64,000 bases of DNA, from the NCBI GenBank assembly GCA_965214125.1, contig CBDCBA010000035.1:62001-126000 (forward strand), written 5' to 3'. Positions within the stretch are counted from its first letter, which is position 1, and each line of letters starts with the position of its first letter. Source of the stretch: CBDCBA01 sp965214125. Its GTDB lineage: Bacteria; Planctomycetota; Phycisphaerae; Tepidisphaerales; Tepidisphaeraceae. This document shows positions 15,938 through 24,155 of the stretch, in pieces. The translations under genes were made by a program, and so were the position numbers. The notes beneath the pieces were generated by a model. That model was not told the origin of the DNA. It ran no database searches and saw only the letters and a program-made list of their open reading frames with translations.

Positions 15938-16384
15938 GTGTCCTCCGTTCAAGAAGAAGGAACCCACCTCCGCCTCGGGCCCGGCGTGGCGATTGCGCTG
16001 AGCGAGCTGCGCGAGCAGTCGAGCCGGTCGAGCGGGCCGGGCGGGCAAAGCGTGAACAAGCTCGAGACGGCCGTCGAGTTGTGGGCGCCCGTCGAGGCGA
16101 TCGAAGGTCTGGACGACGCTGCGAAGCTCCGCCTGCGGAACCTTGCCGGCTCGAAGCTGACCAAGAACGACGAGGTCCACCTTCGCACCGAGCTCGCCCG
16201 CAGCCAGCGCGACAACAGGCAGACCAACCGCGAGAAGCTGGCCGAGCTCGTCCTGCGGGCGAAGGTGCGGCCGAAGGTGCGCAAGCGCACCAAGCCCAGC
16301 CGCGCCGCCAAGCGCCGCCGGCTCCAGGCAAAGCGCGAGCACGGCGAGAAAAAGCAACGCCGCCGCGACGACAAGGTGAAGTAG
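15938..16384 (+). CDS. arfB: ArfB/YaeJ-like peptide chain release factor (GGQ) ribosome rescue protein
   Basis: A 148-residue protein with a single catalytic release-factor domain and no codon-recognition domain. The GGQ loop SSRSSGPGGQSVNKLETAVEL (in part) is near residues 27-45, followed by LTKNDEVHLRTELARSQRDN. The C-terminal tail is strongly basic (RPKVRKRTKPSRAAKRRRLQ and onward), as in ArfB, where it enters the empty mRNA channel of stalled ribosomes to allow peptidyl-tRNA hydrolysis. The GTG at 15938 is chosen; the longer frame runs through a palindromic repeat. Confidence 0.88.
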   Translation: MSSVQEEGTHLRLGPGVAIALSELREQSSRSSGPGGQSVNKLETAVELWAPVEAIEGLDDAAKLRLRNLAGSKLTKNDEVHLRTELARSQRDNRQTNREKLAELVLRAKVRPKVRKRTKPSRAAKRRRLQAKREHGEKKQRRRDDKVK

Positions 16385-16413
16385 CCGTTGCGCCCGCACA
16401 CCTCGCCCCCTCG

Positions 16414-16639
16414 CCAAACCGTGTTGCCACGCAACGCTGGTCGAGACGAGCGGTCATTGGAACTGCTTGCACGTTCGTTTGCCGGAGGTAGCCGCGGACC
16501 TTAGTCCGCGCTTCGAATGATGGTTGATGTAGACGCGCGGAGCAAGCTCCGCGGCTACCTCCAGTCGAGCAACGCGGGATGACGAAATCTGCTCTCATCA
16601 CCGCCCGCCGGACCAGCGTTGCGTGGCAACGCGGTTTGG
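16414..16639. repeat. REPIN-like inverted repeat, family E, copy 1, interrupted by family B
   Basis: CCAAACCGTGTTGCCACGC... faces ...GCGTGGCAACGCGGTTTGG at a distance of 226 bases. The hairpin in each arm is GTTGC-CAC-GCAAC. The spacer is unusually long because a complete family B element lies within it. Confidence 0.88.
16484..16562. repeat. REPIN-like inverted repeat, family B, copy 2 (nested)
   Basis: GGAGGTAGCCGCGGACCTTA... faces ...AAGCTCCGCGGCTACCTCC. It lies entirely between the arms of the family E element at 16414-16639. Confidence 0.9.
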
Positions 16640-16691
16640 AGTGGCAGGGGACGTGAAAAGTCCTCCCGCCCCCGCGCCTAAGGTTGGCGTC

Positions 16692-18791
16692 GTGAGTGCA
16701 TCCCCATCCGACGTCGAGGCAAAGCTGCCCGACGAAGCCAACGTCCGGTATCGGCACAGCAGCCGGCAGCGGTACAAAACCTACCGCGAGACCGCCAAGG
16801 AGCTCGACAAGGCCAGCCGCGCCGACGACGTCAGCGACGAGCAGCTCAAGGAGAAGATCGACATCGCTCGCAAGGAGGGCGGCCGCCGCGGCGTGATCGT
16901 CAGCCGGCGGCGCAGCGGCAAGCGCAACCGCGGCTTCGGCACGCTCTTCGGCGCGTACTGGTCGATGCTCGTCGGCCAGCGCGGCCGGCTGATCGCCGCC
17001 CTGCTCGTCACCGCCGTTGCCACCGTGATCGGCCTCATCAGCCCGCTCGGCTTGCAGGTCGTCGTCGACGGCGTGATTGAGGGCAAGGCGCTGGGGGGCA
17101 TCCTCACGCACGTCCCGCTGCCAACCGACCGCCGCACGCTGCTGTGGACGACCTTCTTCGTCCTGATCAGCGCGGCGGTCATCAACCTGGTGCTGAACCT
17201 GTGGAGCCGCTGGACGGCGACGAAGGTCACGAAGCGCACGGTCGTCCACGGCCGGCGCATCGCCTTCGAGCACGCCGTTCGCCTGCCGCTGCACCGCGTT
17301 TACGACATCAAGAGTGGCGGCGTGGCCAGCATCCTGCGCGACGACGCCGGCGGCATCGGCGAGCTGACGTTCACGATGGTTTACAACCCGTGGAAGGCGA
17401 TCGTGCAGATCGTCGGCACGCTGGCGGTGCTGGCGATCATCGAGTGGCGGCTGTTGATCGTCTTCGCGGTCGTCGTGCCGATCGTCTGGTTCACGCACCG
17501 CACCTGGATCGCCCACATCCGCCCGCTCTGGCGCGACGTGCGCACGACGCGGCAGTACACCGACTCGCACGCCACCGAGAGCTTTGGCGGCATGCGCGTG
17601 GTCCGCACGTTCAACCGCAGCCGGGCCGAGACAAGCCAGTTCGTGGCGAACAACCACCTGATGGCGCGGCAGGAGCTGTTCACCTGGTGGTGGATGCGCG
17701 GCATTGATTCGGCGTGGCAGATCATCATTCCCGGCAGCGTCGCGACGCTGCTGCTCTGCGGCGGGCTCATCGGTTTGCGCGGCGGGATGACCGGCGGGGA
17801 ACTGGCGGCGTTCGTCGGCTACCTCTTCAACCTGCTCCAGCCCATCGCCACCCTCGCCGCCAGCGCGACGGCCTTTCAGAATCAGCTTGCCGGCCTCGAC
17901 CGCACGCTCGATTTGATGGAGGAGAAGCCCGAGTTCACCCGCCGGCCCGACGCGGTCGAGCTGCGCCGCGGCGACGTGCGCGGCCACGTCACGCTCGACG
18001 ATGTCGAGTACGCCTACCCGCTGCAAACCGGCGACCTCGGCGAGGGGGACGTCGAGCTCGGCGAGCCCGTGCTTCAAGGCATTCGCCTCGATATCCCGCC
18101 GGGCACCACCGTGGCCTTCGTCGGCCCCAGCGGCGCGGGCAAGACCACCCTCTGCAACCTGATCGCCCGCTTCTACGACCCGACCGGCGGGAGCATCAAG
18201 CTCGACGGCCGCGACTTGCGCGACATCGACATCGACTCCTACCGCGGCCTGCTCGGCATCGTCGAACAGGACACGTTCCTCTTCGACGGCACCATCGCCG
18301 AGAACATCGCCTACGGCCGACGCGACGCGACGCGCGACGATGTCGAGCGTGCCGCCCGGCTGGCCAACGCCCACGAGTTCATCGCCAAGCTCGACGACGA
18401 GTACGACAGCCTGATCGGCGAGCGCGGCGTAAAGCTCAGCGGCGGGCAACGCCAGCGCCTGACGATCGCCCGCGCGATCCTGGCCGACCCGAAGCTGCTG
18501 ATCCTCGATGAGGCCACGAGCAACCTCGACACCGAGAGCGAGCGGCTGATCCAGAACAGCCTGAGCAAGCTGATGAAGGGCCGCACGAGCTTCGTGATCG
18601 CCCACCGCCTGAGCACGATTCAGGCCGCCGACATCATCGCCGTCATCGACGACGGCCGCCTCGTCGAGCAGGGAACGCACGAGGAACTTCTCGAAAAATC
18701 CGGGAAGTACCGCCACATGGTCGAACTCCAGACGCATCCCCCGGCCCCGCTTGGGGTCGAGGACGAGGAGCTCGAACTCGCGACGGTGTGA
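16692..18791 (+). CDS. ABC exporter, fused membrane and ATP-binding domains
   Basis: A half-transporter of the MsbA/lipid-exporter type, about 699 residues. The N-terminal ~75 residues are charged and helical (KTYRETAKELDKASRADD). A six-helix transmembrane domain follows (~85-400), with long Thr/Arg-rich loops. The nucleotide-binding domain has Walker A GPSGAGKTT, Q-loop VEQDTF, signature LSGGQRQRL, Walker B LLILDEATS and switch AHRLST. It presumably works as a homodimer exporting a lipid, glycan or drug. The frame is open back to 16623 but that lies inside a repeat arm; GTG 16692 or GTG 16653 are the realistic starts. Confidence 0.92.
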   Translation: MSASPSDVEAKLPDEANVRYRHSSRQRYKTYRETAKELDKASRADDVSDEQLKEKIDIARKEGGRRGVIVSRRRSGKRNRGFGTLFGAYWSMLVGQRGRLIAALLVTAVATVIGLISPLGLQVVVDGVIEGKALGGILTHVPLPTDRRTLLWTTFFVLISAAVINLVLNLWSRWTATKVTKRTVVHGRRIAFEHAVRLPLHRVYDIKSGGVASILRDDAGGIGELTFTMVYNPWKAIVQIVGTLAVLAIIEWRLLIVFAVVVPIVWFTHRTWIAHIRPLWRDVRTTRQYTDSHATESFGGMRVVRTFNRSRAETSQFVANNHLMARQELFTWWWMRGIDSAWQIIIPGSVATLLLCGGLIGLRGGMTGGELAAFVGYLFNLLQPIATLAASATAFQNQLAGLDRTLDLMEEKPEFTRRPDAVELRRGDVRGHVTLDDVEYAYPLQTGDLGEGDVELGEPVLQGIRLDIPPGTTVAFVGPSGAGKTTLCNLIARFYDPTGGSIKLDGRDLRDIDIDSYRGLLGIVEQDTFLFDGTIAENIAYGRRDATRDDVERAARLANAHEFIAKLDDEYDSLIGERGVKLSGGQRQRLTIARAILADPKLLILDEATSNLDTESERLIQNSLSKLMKGRTSFVIAHRLSTIQAADIIAVIDDGRLVEQGTHEELLEKSGKYRHMVELQTHPPAPLGVEDEELELATV

Positions 18792-18832
18792 ACCGCATAC
18801 TTTCGCACTTGCCATCCCACCACGTCGATGAT

Positions 18833-18920
18833 CCCGACGCCGGAGCGAAAGCTCCGGGTGCGGCTCGAAGACGACGGTGAACCGCAACCCCGAACCCGGA
18901 GCTTCCGCTCCGGCGTCGGG
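18833..18920. repeat. REPIN-like inverted repeat, family C, copy 2
   Basis: CCCGACGCCGGAGCGAAAGC... faces ...GCTTCCGCTCCGGCGTCGGG over 88 bases. The core GGAGC-loop-GCTCC hairpin is shared with 8437-8491; the outer CCCGACGCC extension is specific to this copy. Confidence 0.9.
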
Positions 18921-18950
18921 CGGCTTGCGTCGTGTCACGCTGCTCGATCT

Positions 18951-18981
18951 GAGGTAGCCGCGGACCTTGGTCCGCGCGTCG
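18951..18981. repeat. Single REP arm, family B
   Basis: GAGGTAGCCGCGGACCTTGG followed by TCCGCGCGTCG is one family B arm without a partner. It ends 8 bases before the uvrC stop codon region. Confidence 0.8.
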
Positions 18982-18988
18982 GGAGGCG

Positions 18989-20551
18989 TCAGTCGTACCG
19001 CTCGGCGCTCGTGGCGTCGAGGCGGCGCTTGAGGGTGGTGAGGTCATCCTGCACCTTCTCGACGGGATCGACCTGCGCGAGAGAGACGGCCTTCTTTGTC
19101 GATGCCTTCTTCGCCCGCGGCGGTCGGCGGCCGGTTTTAATGTCGCCTTCGAGTTGCGCTTTTCGCCGGAGAATGTGGTGGTAATGCTGGGCGAAGCGGT
19201 GGCTCTCGTCGCGGGCGTACTGGAGCAGCTTGAGCCCGACGTGATTCCGCTTGAGCCGCACCGGCTCCGCCTGGTCGGGGACGTGGATCAGCTCCTCCTG
19301 CTTGCTCAAACTCACCACCATCGGCGGCTTGAGATCCGCCTGCTGGAAGACCTGCATCACGCTGTTGAGCTGCCCTACGCCGCCGTCGATCAGGATCAAA
19401 TCGGGGTACAACTCCGTCCCGCTGGCCGCGTCGCGATAGCGCCGGCTGACGACCTCTTGCAGCGAGAGAAAGTCGTTGTTCCCCTGCCCGTGGCGGACCT
19501 TGTACCGGCGGTAGCCGTCCTTGAAGGGTTGGCCGTCGATGAAGCAGACCTTGCTGCCGACCATCTCGTTGCCCTGCAGGTGGGCGATGTCGAACGCCTC
19601 GATCACCCGCGGGGCCGCGTCCATGTTCAGCGCGGCCTGAAGCTCGATCACGGCCTGGTTCGGGTCGCTGACGAAGCTGGTCTTGAACGTTTCGGGCTGC
19701 CAGAACTCCTGCGTGCCCTTGCCCGCCCGCTTGCCGAGGGCGGTCAGGGCCTTGATCTCGTCGCGCAGCTTGGCCGCCTTCTCGAATTGCATGGCGGCGC
19801 TGGCGTCCTTCATCTGCTTTTGCAGGTCGCCGATCATCTTCACGCGGTCGCCGTCGAGCACGCGCAGGAGCTTGCGGATGTCGCTGCGGTACTCCTCCTG
19901 CGGGATGCGGTCGCCGCACGGGGCGGTGCACTGCTTGATGCTGTGCAGGAGGCACGGCCGGAAGAAGCGCCGCCGGTCGTCGTCGCTCCTGATGTTCAGT
20001 TCGCAGGTGCGGAACTTGAACGCCTTCTGCAACAGCGTGACCGCTTCCTTCAAGGCGTAGACGCTCGTGAACGGCCCGTAGACCTTGGCCCCCTTGTGCT
20101 CGGCGGGGGTGCGCGTGACGTAGACACCGGGGAAGTCGGCGCCCATCGTCACGACGAGATAGGGAAAGGTCTTGTCGTCGAGCAGCCGGGCGTTGTACTT
20201 GGGCTGGATGTCTTTGATGAGGCGGTTCTCGGCGAGCAGGGCCTCGACTTCGCTGTCGCAGCCGAGGGTGTCGAAGTCGACGACCTCGTCGAGCATCGGG
20301 CGCTTGCGCGGCTCGAGCTTGGTGCCCGGCTGGAAGTAGCTGCCGACGCGGTCGCGCATGGACGCGCTCTTGCCGACGTAGATGACGCGGCCCTTGGCGT
20401 CTTTCATCAGGTAGACGCCGGGATCTTTGGTCAGGCGCTTGGCCTTCTCGTTGAGTCGGGCCAGGCGGTCGGCGCGCGACTCGTCCGGCGGGTAGGCGGC
20501 CGGGCGGTCGATGTCGGCGGAATCGGGCATCAATTCGGCGGAATCATCCAT
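18989..20551 (-). CDS. uvrC: UvrC-type excinuclease subunit lacking the C-terminal HhH domain
   Basis: UvrC makes both incisions in nucleotide excision repair. The 520-residue protein has the GIY-YIG nuclease (GVYLMKDAKGRVIYVGKSAS, about residues 38-57). A Cys-rich RPCLLHSIKQCTAPC segment and a UVR motif follow (MKDASAAMQFEKAAKLRDEI). The RNase H-like 5' nuclease has EAFDIAHLQGNEMVGSKV, DLILIDGGVGQLNSV and RDESHRFAQHYHHILRRK. The usual tandem helix-hairpin-helix domain is absent; a Lys/Arg tail replaces it, making it ~90 residues shorter than E. coli UvrC. The start is the ATG at 20549-20551; the frame extends further upstream to 20671. Confidence 0.9.
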   Translation of the reverse strand: MDDSAELMPDSADIDRPAAYPPDESRADRLARLNEKAKRLTKDPGVYLMKDAKGRVIYVGKSASMRDRVGSYFQPGTKLEPRKRPMLDEVVDFDTLGCDSEVEALLAENRLIKDIQPKYNARLLDDKTFPYLVVTMGADFPGVYVTRTPAEHKGAKVYGPFTSVYALKEAVTLLQKAFKFRTCELNIRSDDDRRRFFRPCLLHSIKQCTAPCGDRIPQEEYRSDIRKLLRVLDGDRVKMIGDLQKQMKDASAAMQFEKAAKLRDEIKALTALGKRAGKGTQEFWQPETFKTSFVSDPNQAVIELQAALNMDAAPRVIEAFDIAHLQGNEMVGSKVCFIDGQPFKDGYRRYKVRHGQGNNDFLSLQEVVSRRYRDAASGTELYPDLILIDGGVGQLNSVMQVFQQADLKPPMVVSLSKQEELIHVPDQAEPVRLKRNHVGLKLLQYARDESHRFAQHYHHILRRKAQLEGDIKTGRRPPRAKKASTKKAVSLAQVDPVEKVQDDLTTLKRRLDATSAERYD

Positions 20552-20706
20552 GACGTGGCGAGGAAGGCCGTGGTGAGCCGGGCGCGTGACGGGCGTTTCA
20601 CCATACGAGTCACCAGAATGCATACGACGTGCAAAGCAGGCGGGATCGGCAGGAAGACCCGCCCAGACCATCCGATCGGATGATTCCGCAAGCGTTCGCG
20701 CAACCG

Positions 20707-20735
20707 TTGACAGCGAACGCCCCGCCCGTTAGCCT
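20707..20735 (+). promoter_or_regulatory. Possible sigma-70 promoter for the pseudopilin gene
   Basis: TTGACA at 20707-20712 is followed after 17 bases by TAGCCT (20730-20735). The -35 is perfect and the -10 is weak. It lies 225 bases before the GTG start, in the divergent gap with uvrC. Confidence 0.35.
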
Positions 20736-20849
20736 CGCGCTGTCAGCCCGAAGCACCCCACCGCCTTGGCGTTGACGCCAGCAATTCAAGTTTTTCGCCC
20801 CGCCGTTGTGGAGGAGCCGCTCGTGATGCGGTCGCAACGTCTGCACGCT

Positions 20850-20861
20850 CTTAAATTTAAG
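20850..20861. promoter_or_regulatory. AT-rich perfect palindrome upstream of the pseudopilin gene
   Basis: CTTAAATTTAAG is a 12-base perfect palindrome standing out from GC-rich surroundings, 99 bases before the GTG start. It could be an operator or unwinding site; no regulator is known. The rest of 20552-20959 shows no gene. Confidence 0.3.
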
Positions 20862-20959
20862 GTGTGCTCGGGTCCGGCGTGAGCAAGCCGCGCGAGCGGT
20901 GTTGCCATTGCCCCGTGTTTCGCTTTGCCCGTTTTTCAGGTCTTTTCGAGGAGGCTGTT

Positions 20960-21940
20960 GTGTCCGCCCATTCCAAACCCGCCCGTTCCCCCCGCCGTGC
21001 CCGTCCTGTCGGTGGGTTCACGCTCGTGGAGTTGCTCGTCGTCATCGGCATCATCGCGCTGCTGATCGGCATTCTTCTGCCCACGCTGTCGAGCGCACGC
21101 GCCAAGGCTCGCGAGGTCAATTGTGCGGTGAACCTGCGCAGCTACGGCCAGTCGCTGCACCTGTTCGCCAACGATCAGGACGGCCGCCTGCCCGGCAATC
21201 AGTACAACAACCAGGACCCCGAGTCGTGGTGGCCCGGCTACATCGCGCTCGACCACTACATCGCTCTTGTCGACAGCTACGGCATCGACCCGCGCATGAT
21301 GGAGTGCCCCAGCGTCGCCGGCCGCCAGCAGGAGTACACCGGGGCCTTCAACACCAGCTTCGACGACGCCTCGCCGGTGATGATCATCTGGGGCCAGGGA
21401 ACCTGGCACAGCGGCAACAGCGGCTACTTCAACGACTTCCGCCGCGACTACGAGGCCCGCGGTGGCGACGAGTGGGTGCAGAGCGGCGCCGCGGGTGTCT
21501 GGCCCGCCTCGGGCTCGTTCGCCGACATCGGCTCCTACTTCTACATGGGCATGAACCCCGCCGTGCCCAAGAGCCGCCAGCCCTACCAGCTCTTCAAGAT
21601 CACCCAGAAGACGCGCCTCGACTACGGCACCGACGGCAACCCGATCATCATGAGCGACCGGGTCAACTTCCAGGAGGCAGCCAACAAGGCGATCTTCAAC
21701 CACGGCAAGACGTGGCGTGTCGGTGACATCGCGCAGGTCGACCACCCGTACGGTGCGATCAACGAGGCCCAAAGCACCGCCGGCTCGCCCGTTCCGTGGG
21801 TTGTTCCGGAGCTGCTCGACGGCATTCCCAACGACGTCAAGCGCAACGCCCTGCACCTCGACGGCCACGTCGAGTACGGGCCGCTGATCAGCCCGTACGG
21901 GTTTAAGACGAACTCGCAGCCGTCGCACTTCTGGTACTAA
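20960..21940 (+). CDS. Type II secretion-type pseudopilin-like protein (prepilin N-terminal cleavage domain)
   Basis: A 326-residue protein with a basic leader (SKPARSPRRARPVG), a prepilin peptidase site G19|F20 and the conserved FTLVELLVVIGIIALLIGIL helix. The globular part is Trp/Tyr/Asn-rich and matches the planctomycete pattern of large prepilin-like proteins (DUF1559-like), ending HLDGHVEYGP, a typical motif near the C-terminus of that group. GTG 20960 is preceded by GAGGAGG at 5 bases. Such proteins are present in many copies in planctomycetes; the function is unproven. Confidence 0.88.
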   Translation: MSAHSKPARSPRRARPVGGFTLVELLVVIGIIALLIGILLPTLSSARAKAREVNCAVNLRSYGQSLHLFANDQDGRLPGNQYNNQDPESWWPGYIALDHYIALVDSYGIDPRMMECPSVAGRQQEYTGAFNTSFDDASPVMIIWGQGTWHSGNSGYFNDFRRDYEARGGDEWVQSGAAGVWPASGSFADIGSYFYMGMNPAVPKSRQPYQLFKITQKTRLDYGTDGNPIIMSDRVNFQEAANKAIFNHGKTWRVGDIAQVDHPYGAINEAQSTAGSPVPWVVPELLDGIPNDVKRNALHLDGHVEYGPLISPYGFKTNSQPSHFWY

Positions 21941-22135
21941 TCTGACCAGAACCCCGCGACTTTCATCCGGCTCGGCTCGGCTTCGAGCCCAGGCCGCCGG
22001 GACCGCGGGGACATACGCCTCCTCCGAAAGCCCGCCGTCGGCGTCAAATCCGACGGCGGGTTCGTTGGGGCGGCGGGCGTCACTTTCGCAACCGTTGGAC
22101 TTTCGGCCGACTTGGCCGCACCGACCAAACGCACT

Positions 22136-22690
22136 ATGGCTTCCTCCCGATCCAAGGGTTCCTCTCGATCGAAGGGTTCTTCCCGCTCCCAGCGCGGTCA
22201 CGCCGAGAACAGCGGCGGGATCCGCGGCTTCCTGAACAAGTACCCCGCCGTTGTTGGCGGCGTCGTGCTCTTGTTTGTCGTGGGCGTCTTCTACTACCTG
22301 TTCACGAACACGCTCAGCAGCAAGAAGATCGAGTCGCCGAGCTACTACACCGCCGACGACGGCCAAACGCTCTTCATCGACGAGCGCGACCGCGTGCCGC
22401 CCTTCAGCGCCAAGGGCGGCGAGGCCGTGCGGGCCATCACCTATCGCGACCCCGACGGCGGCGAGCCGTTCGCGCTCTACCTTGTCAAGTACAAGGAGGA
22501 GATGCGCGAAGACGTGGAGAACGCCGACGCGAACGACTTCAAGCGGCCGACGGTCGGCATGCTCTATAAGAAGCCCGGCGAGGGGGAGTGGCTCGACGGC
22601 GACGACCCCGCCAACGCCGAGGCCATCACCGAAATGAAGGACACCCGCCTGCCCAGCGGCAAGCGGCTGATCTACGTGAACCCAAAGTAG
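22136..22690 (+). CDS. Hypothetical single-pass membrane protein
   Basis: The 184-residue protein begins with a Ser/Arg/Lys-rich tract containing a repeated SSRSKG unit. One membrane helix follows (AVVGGVVLLFVVGVFYYLF, ~39-58). A soluble domain of ~120 residues (YYTADDGQTLFIDERDRVPP ... TRLPSGKRLIYVNPK) comes last, most likely outside the cytoplasm. Conserved-looking phrases suggest a family in related bacteria, but no function is known to me. The start is the ATG at 22136. It is followed by a strong terminator hairpin. Confidence 0.65.
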   Translation: MASSRSKGSSRSKGSSRSQRGHAENSGGIRGFLNKYPAVVGGVVLLFVVGVFYYLFTNTLSSKKIESPSYYTADDGQTLFIDERDRVPPFSAKGGEAVRAITYRDPDGGEPFALYLVKYKEEMREDVENADANDFKRPTVGMLYKKPGEGEWLDGDDPANAEAITEMKDTRLPSGKRLIYVNPK

Positions 22691-22718
22691 CCGCAAGTCG
22701 TTCAACGCAACGCAGAAC

Positions 22719-22751
22719 CGGCCCGGCGCGAGGCTTCCTCGTGCCGGGCCG
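22719..22751 (+). terminator. Hairpin terminator after the single-pass membrane protein gene
   Basis: CGGCCCGGC-GCGAG and CTCGT-GCCGGGCCG pair into a long GC-rich stem around GCTTC. It stands between this gene and hisA. There is no T-run, so the termination mode is uncertain. Confidence 0.6.
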
Positions 22752-22768
22752 CTGCGTAGCCTGAGCCC

Positions 22769-23515
22769 ATGCGAACCGGCGACGCGTTCACGATCTACCC
22801 GAGCATCGACCTGCGCGACGGCCACGTTGTGCGGCTGGCCCAGGGCGATTTCGGCCGCGAGACGCGGTACGCGGTCGATCCGCTCGAGGCCGCCGCCCGC
22901 TACGCCGATGCGGGCGCGGCATGGCTCCACGTGGTCGATCTCGACGGCGCCAAGGCGGGGGCGATCGCCCAGGCAGATCGCATTGCGGCCATCGTCCGGG
23001 CCGAGCCGCGCCTGAAGGTGCAGGCGGGTGGCGGCGTGCGGAGCGAGGACGACGTGCGCCGCCTGATCGACGCCGGCGTGTCGCGCGTGGTCGTCGGCAC
23101 GAAGGCCGTGCAGGATTGGCCTTGGCTGCTTGAACTGCTTGACGAGGACGGGTTGCACGGCCGCCTCACGCTCGCGGTCGACGCGAAGGACGGCCTTGTC
23201 GCCACCCACGGCTGGCAGGAGGCGAGCGAGACGAGGGCTCTGGACCTCGCGGCGCGAACCCGCGGTCTGCCGCTCGGGGCGATCCTCTACACCGACGTCT
23301 CCCGCGACGGCCTGCTCGGCGGCACCGACGTGTCGCGAACGGTTGAGCTTGCGAAGGCGACGGATGTCCCCGTCCTCGCCAGCGGCGGCGTCGGCTCGCT
23401 GGATGATTTGCGCCCTCTGCTCGACACGGGCATCGCCGGCGTCATCATCGGCCGGGCGATTTACGAGGGGAAGCTCGATCTCGCCGACGCGGTTGCGCTG
23501 GCAGCGTCAGCCTGA
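22769..23515 (+). CDS. hisA: Phosphoribosylformimino-5-aminoimidazole carboxamide ribotide isomerase
   Basis: HisA performs the fourth step of histidine synthesis, an Amadori rearrangement of ProFAR to PRFAR in a TIM barrel. The 248-residue translation has both catalytic aspartates in characteristic settings: YPSIDLRDGHVVRLAQGD at 10-27 and ILYTDVSRDGLLGG near 172. The phosphate loops are VQAGGGVRSEDD and VLASGGVGSLDD. The length is normal. Other his genes are not adjacent. The 3' end overlaps the convergent ParE-like gene by 9 bases. Confidence 0.97.
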   Translation: MRTGDAFTIYPSIDLRDGHVVRLAQGDFGRETRYAVDPLEAAARYADAGAAWLHVVDLDGAKAGAIAQADRIAAIVRAEPRLKVQAGGGVRSEDDVRRLIDAGVSRVVVGTKAVQDWPWLLELLDEDGLHGRLTLAVDAKDGLVATHGWQEASETRALDLAARTRGLPLGAILYTDVSRDGLLGGTDVSRTVELAKATDVPVLASGGVGSLDDLRPLLDTGIAGVIIGRAIYEGKLDLADAVALAASA

Positions 23516-23869
23516 GCCGAACTTGGAAGGGTCAACCTCCCGGTTAGAGCCGCCACTTTCAATGTGATGCAGACGGACCAAGTGAGTCGCGTCGTCGATT
23601 TCAAAGTAGAGGTAGTACCGTCGATCACGAGACGCAATCGACCGGATTTCGCCGCGATGCGATCGGCCTCGCACCTGCCCCCTCCGAGGAAACCGCTCGA
23701 GCGCCAACACCTGCTCGCGCAGGCGAAGCACGTAATCTCGTGCCGTATCTGCATCGTAGTCAGCCTCTACCCGTGCGGCGATAGCGTCCAGCTCAACGAG
23801 AGCATTGGGTTCGAACGCGACGCTGTAGGTGGTTGCTGCGGCGTCGCTCGACTTGGGATCGTCGCTCAT
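23507..23869 (-). CDS. RelE/ParE-family toxin
   Basis: A 120-residue protein: after a polar lead, YSVAFEPNALVELDAIAARV and a second helix with YVLRLREQVLALERFPRRGQ. The RelE/ParE strands follow (IRSIASRDRRYYLYFEIDD, THLVRLHHIESGG). ParE-type toxins block gyrase, RelE-type toxins cleave mRNA; sequence reading alone cannot separate them. It lies downstream of its antitoxin with a 4-base ATGA overlap, so they form one operon. Confidence 0.85.
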   Translation of the reverse strand: MSDDPKSSDAAATTYSVAFEPNALVELDAIAARVEADYDADTARDYVLRLREQVLALERFPRRGQVRGRSHRGEIRSIASRDRRYYLYFEIDDATHLVRLHHIESGGSNREVDPSKFGSG

Positions 23870-24111
23870 GCCCCGCCCCGCGTGCCGATGTTCGCCAGCA
23901 CCCGGTCGAATGCCTCTTCGGCCGGAACGCAGGGGCGGTTCGCCTCGATCCGAGCGCGAACAACGTCCAATGCAGCGGGTTCGTCCGCCACAGTGATTGT
24001 GCTGATCAAACGGCGACCCGCCACCGCCTCGACCGTTTCGCCGGCAACCCGCGCCTCATCGCGAAGTCGCCGCGCGACACTGTCGGGAATCTCGACGCTG
24101 ATAGTGGTCAT
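23866..24111 (-). CDS. Antitoxin of the ParE/RelE pair
   Basis: An 81-residue protein starting MTTISVEIPDSVARRLRDEA, resembling a ribbon-helix-helix DNA-binding N-terminus. The C-terminal helix (EEAFDRVLANIGTRGGA) would wrap the toxin. The ATG at 24109-24111 is preceded by GGGAGA; an in-frame start 7 codons upstream is possible. Such antitoxins usually repress their own operon, but no operator was identified. Confidence 0.78.
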   Translation of the reverse strand: MTTISVEIPDSVARRLRDEARVAGETVEAVAGRRLISTITVADEPAALDVVRARIEANRPCVPAEEAFDRVLANIGTRGGA

Positions 24112-24155
24112 AGTTAGATTCTCCCGCGCCAAACGGTGGCTGACAACACCGCATC

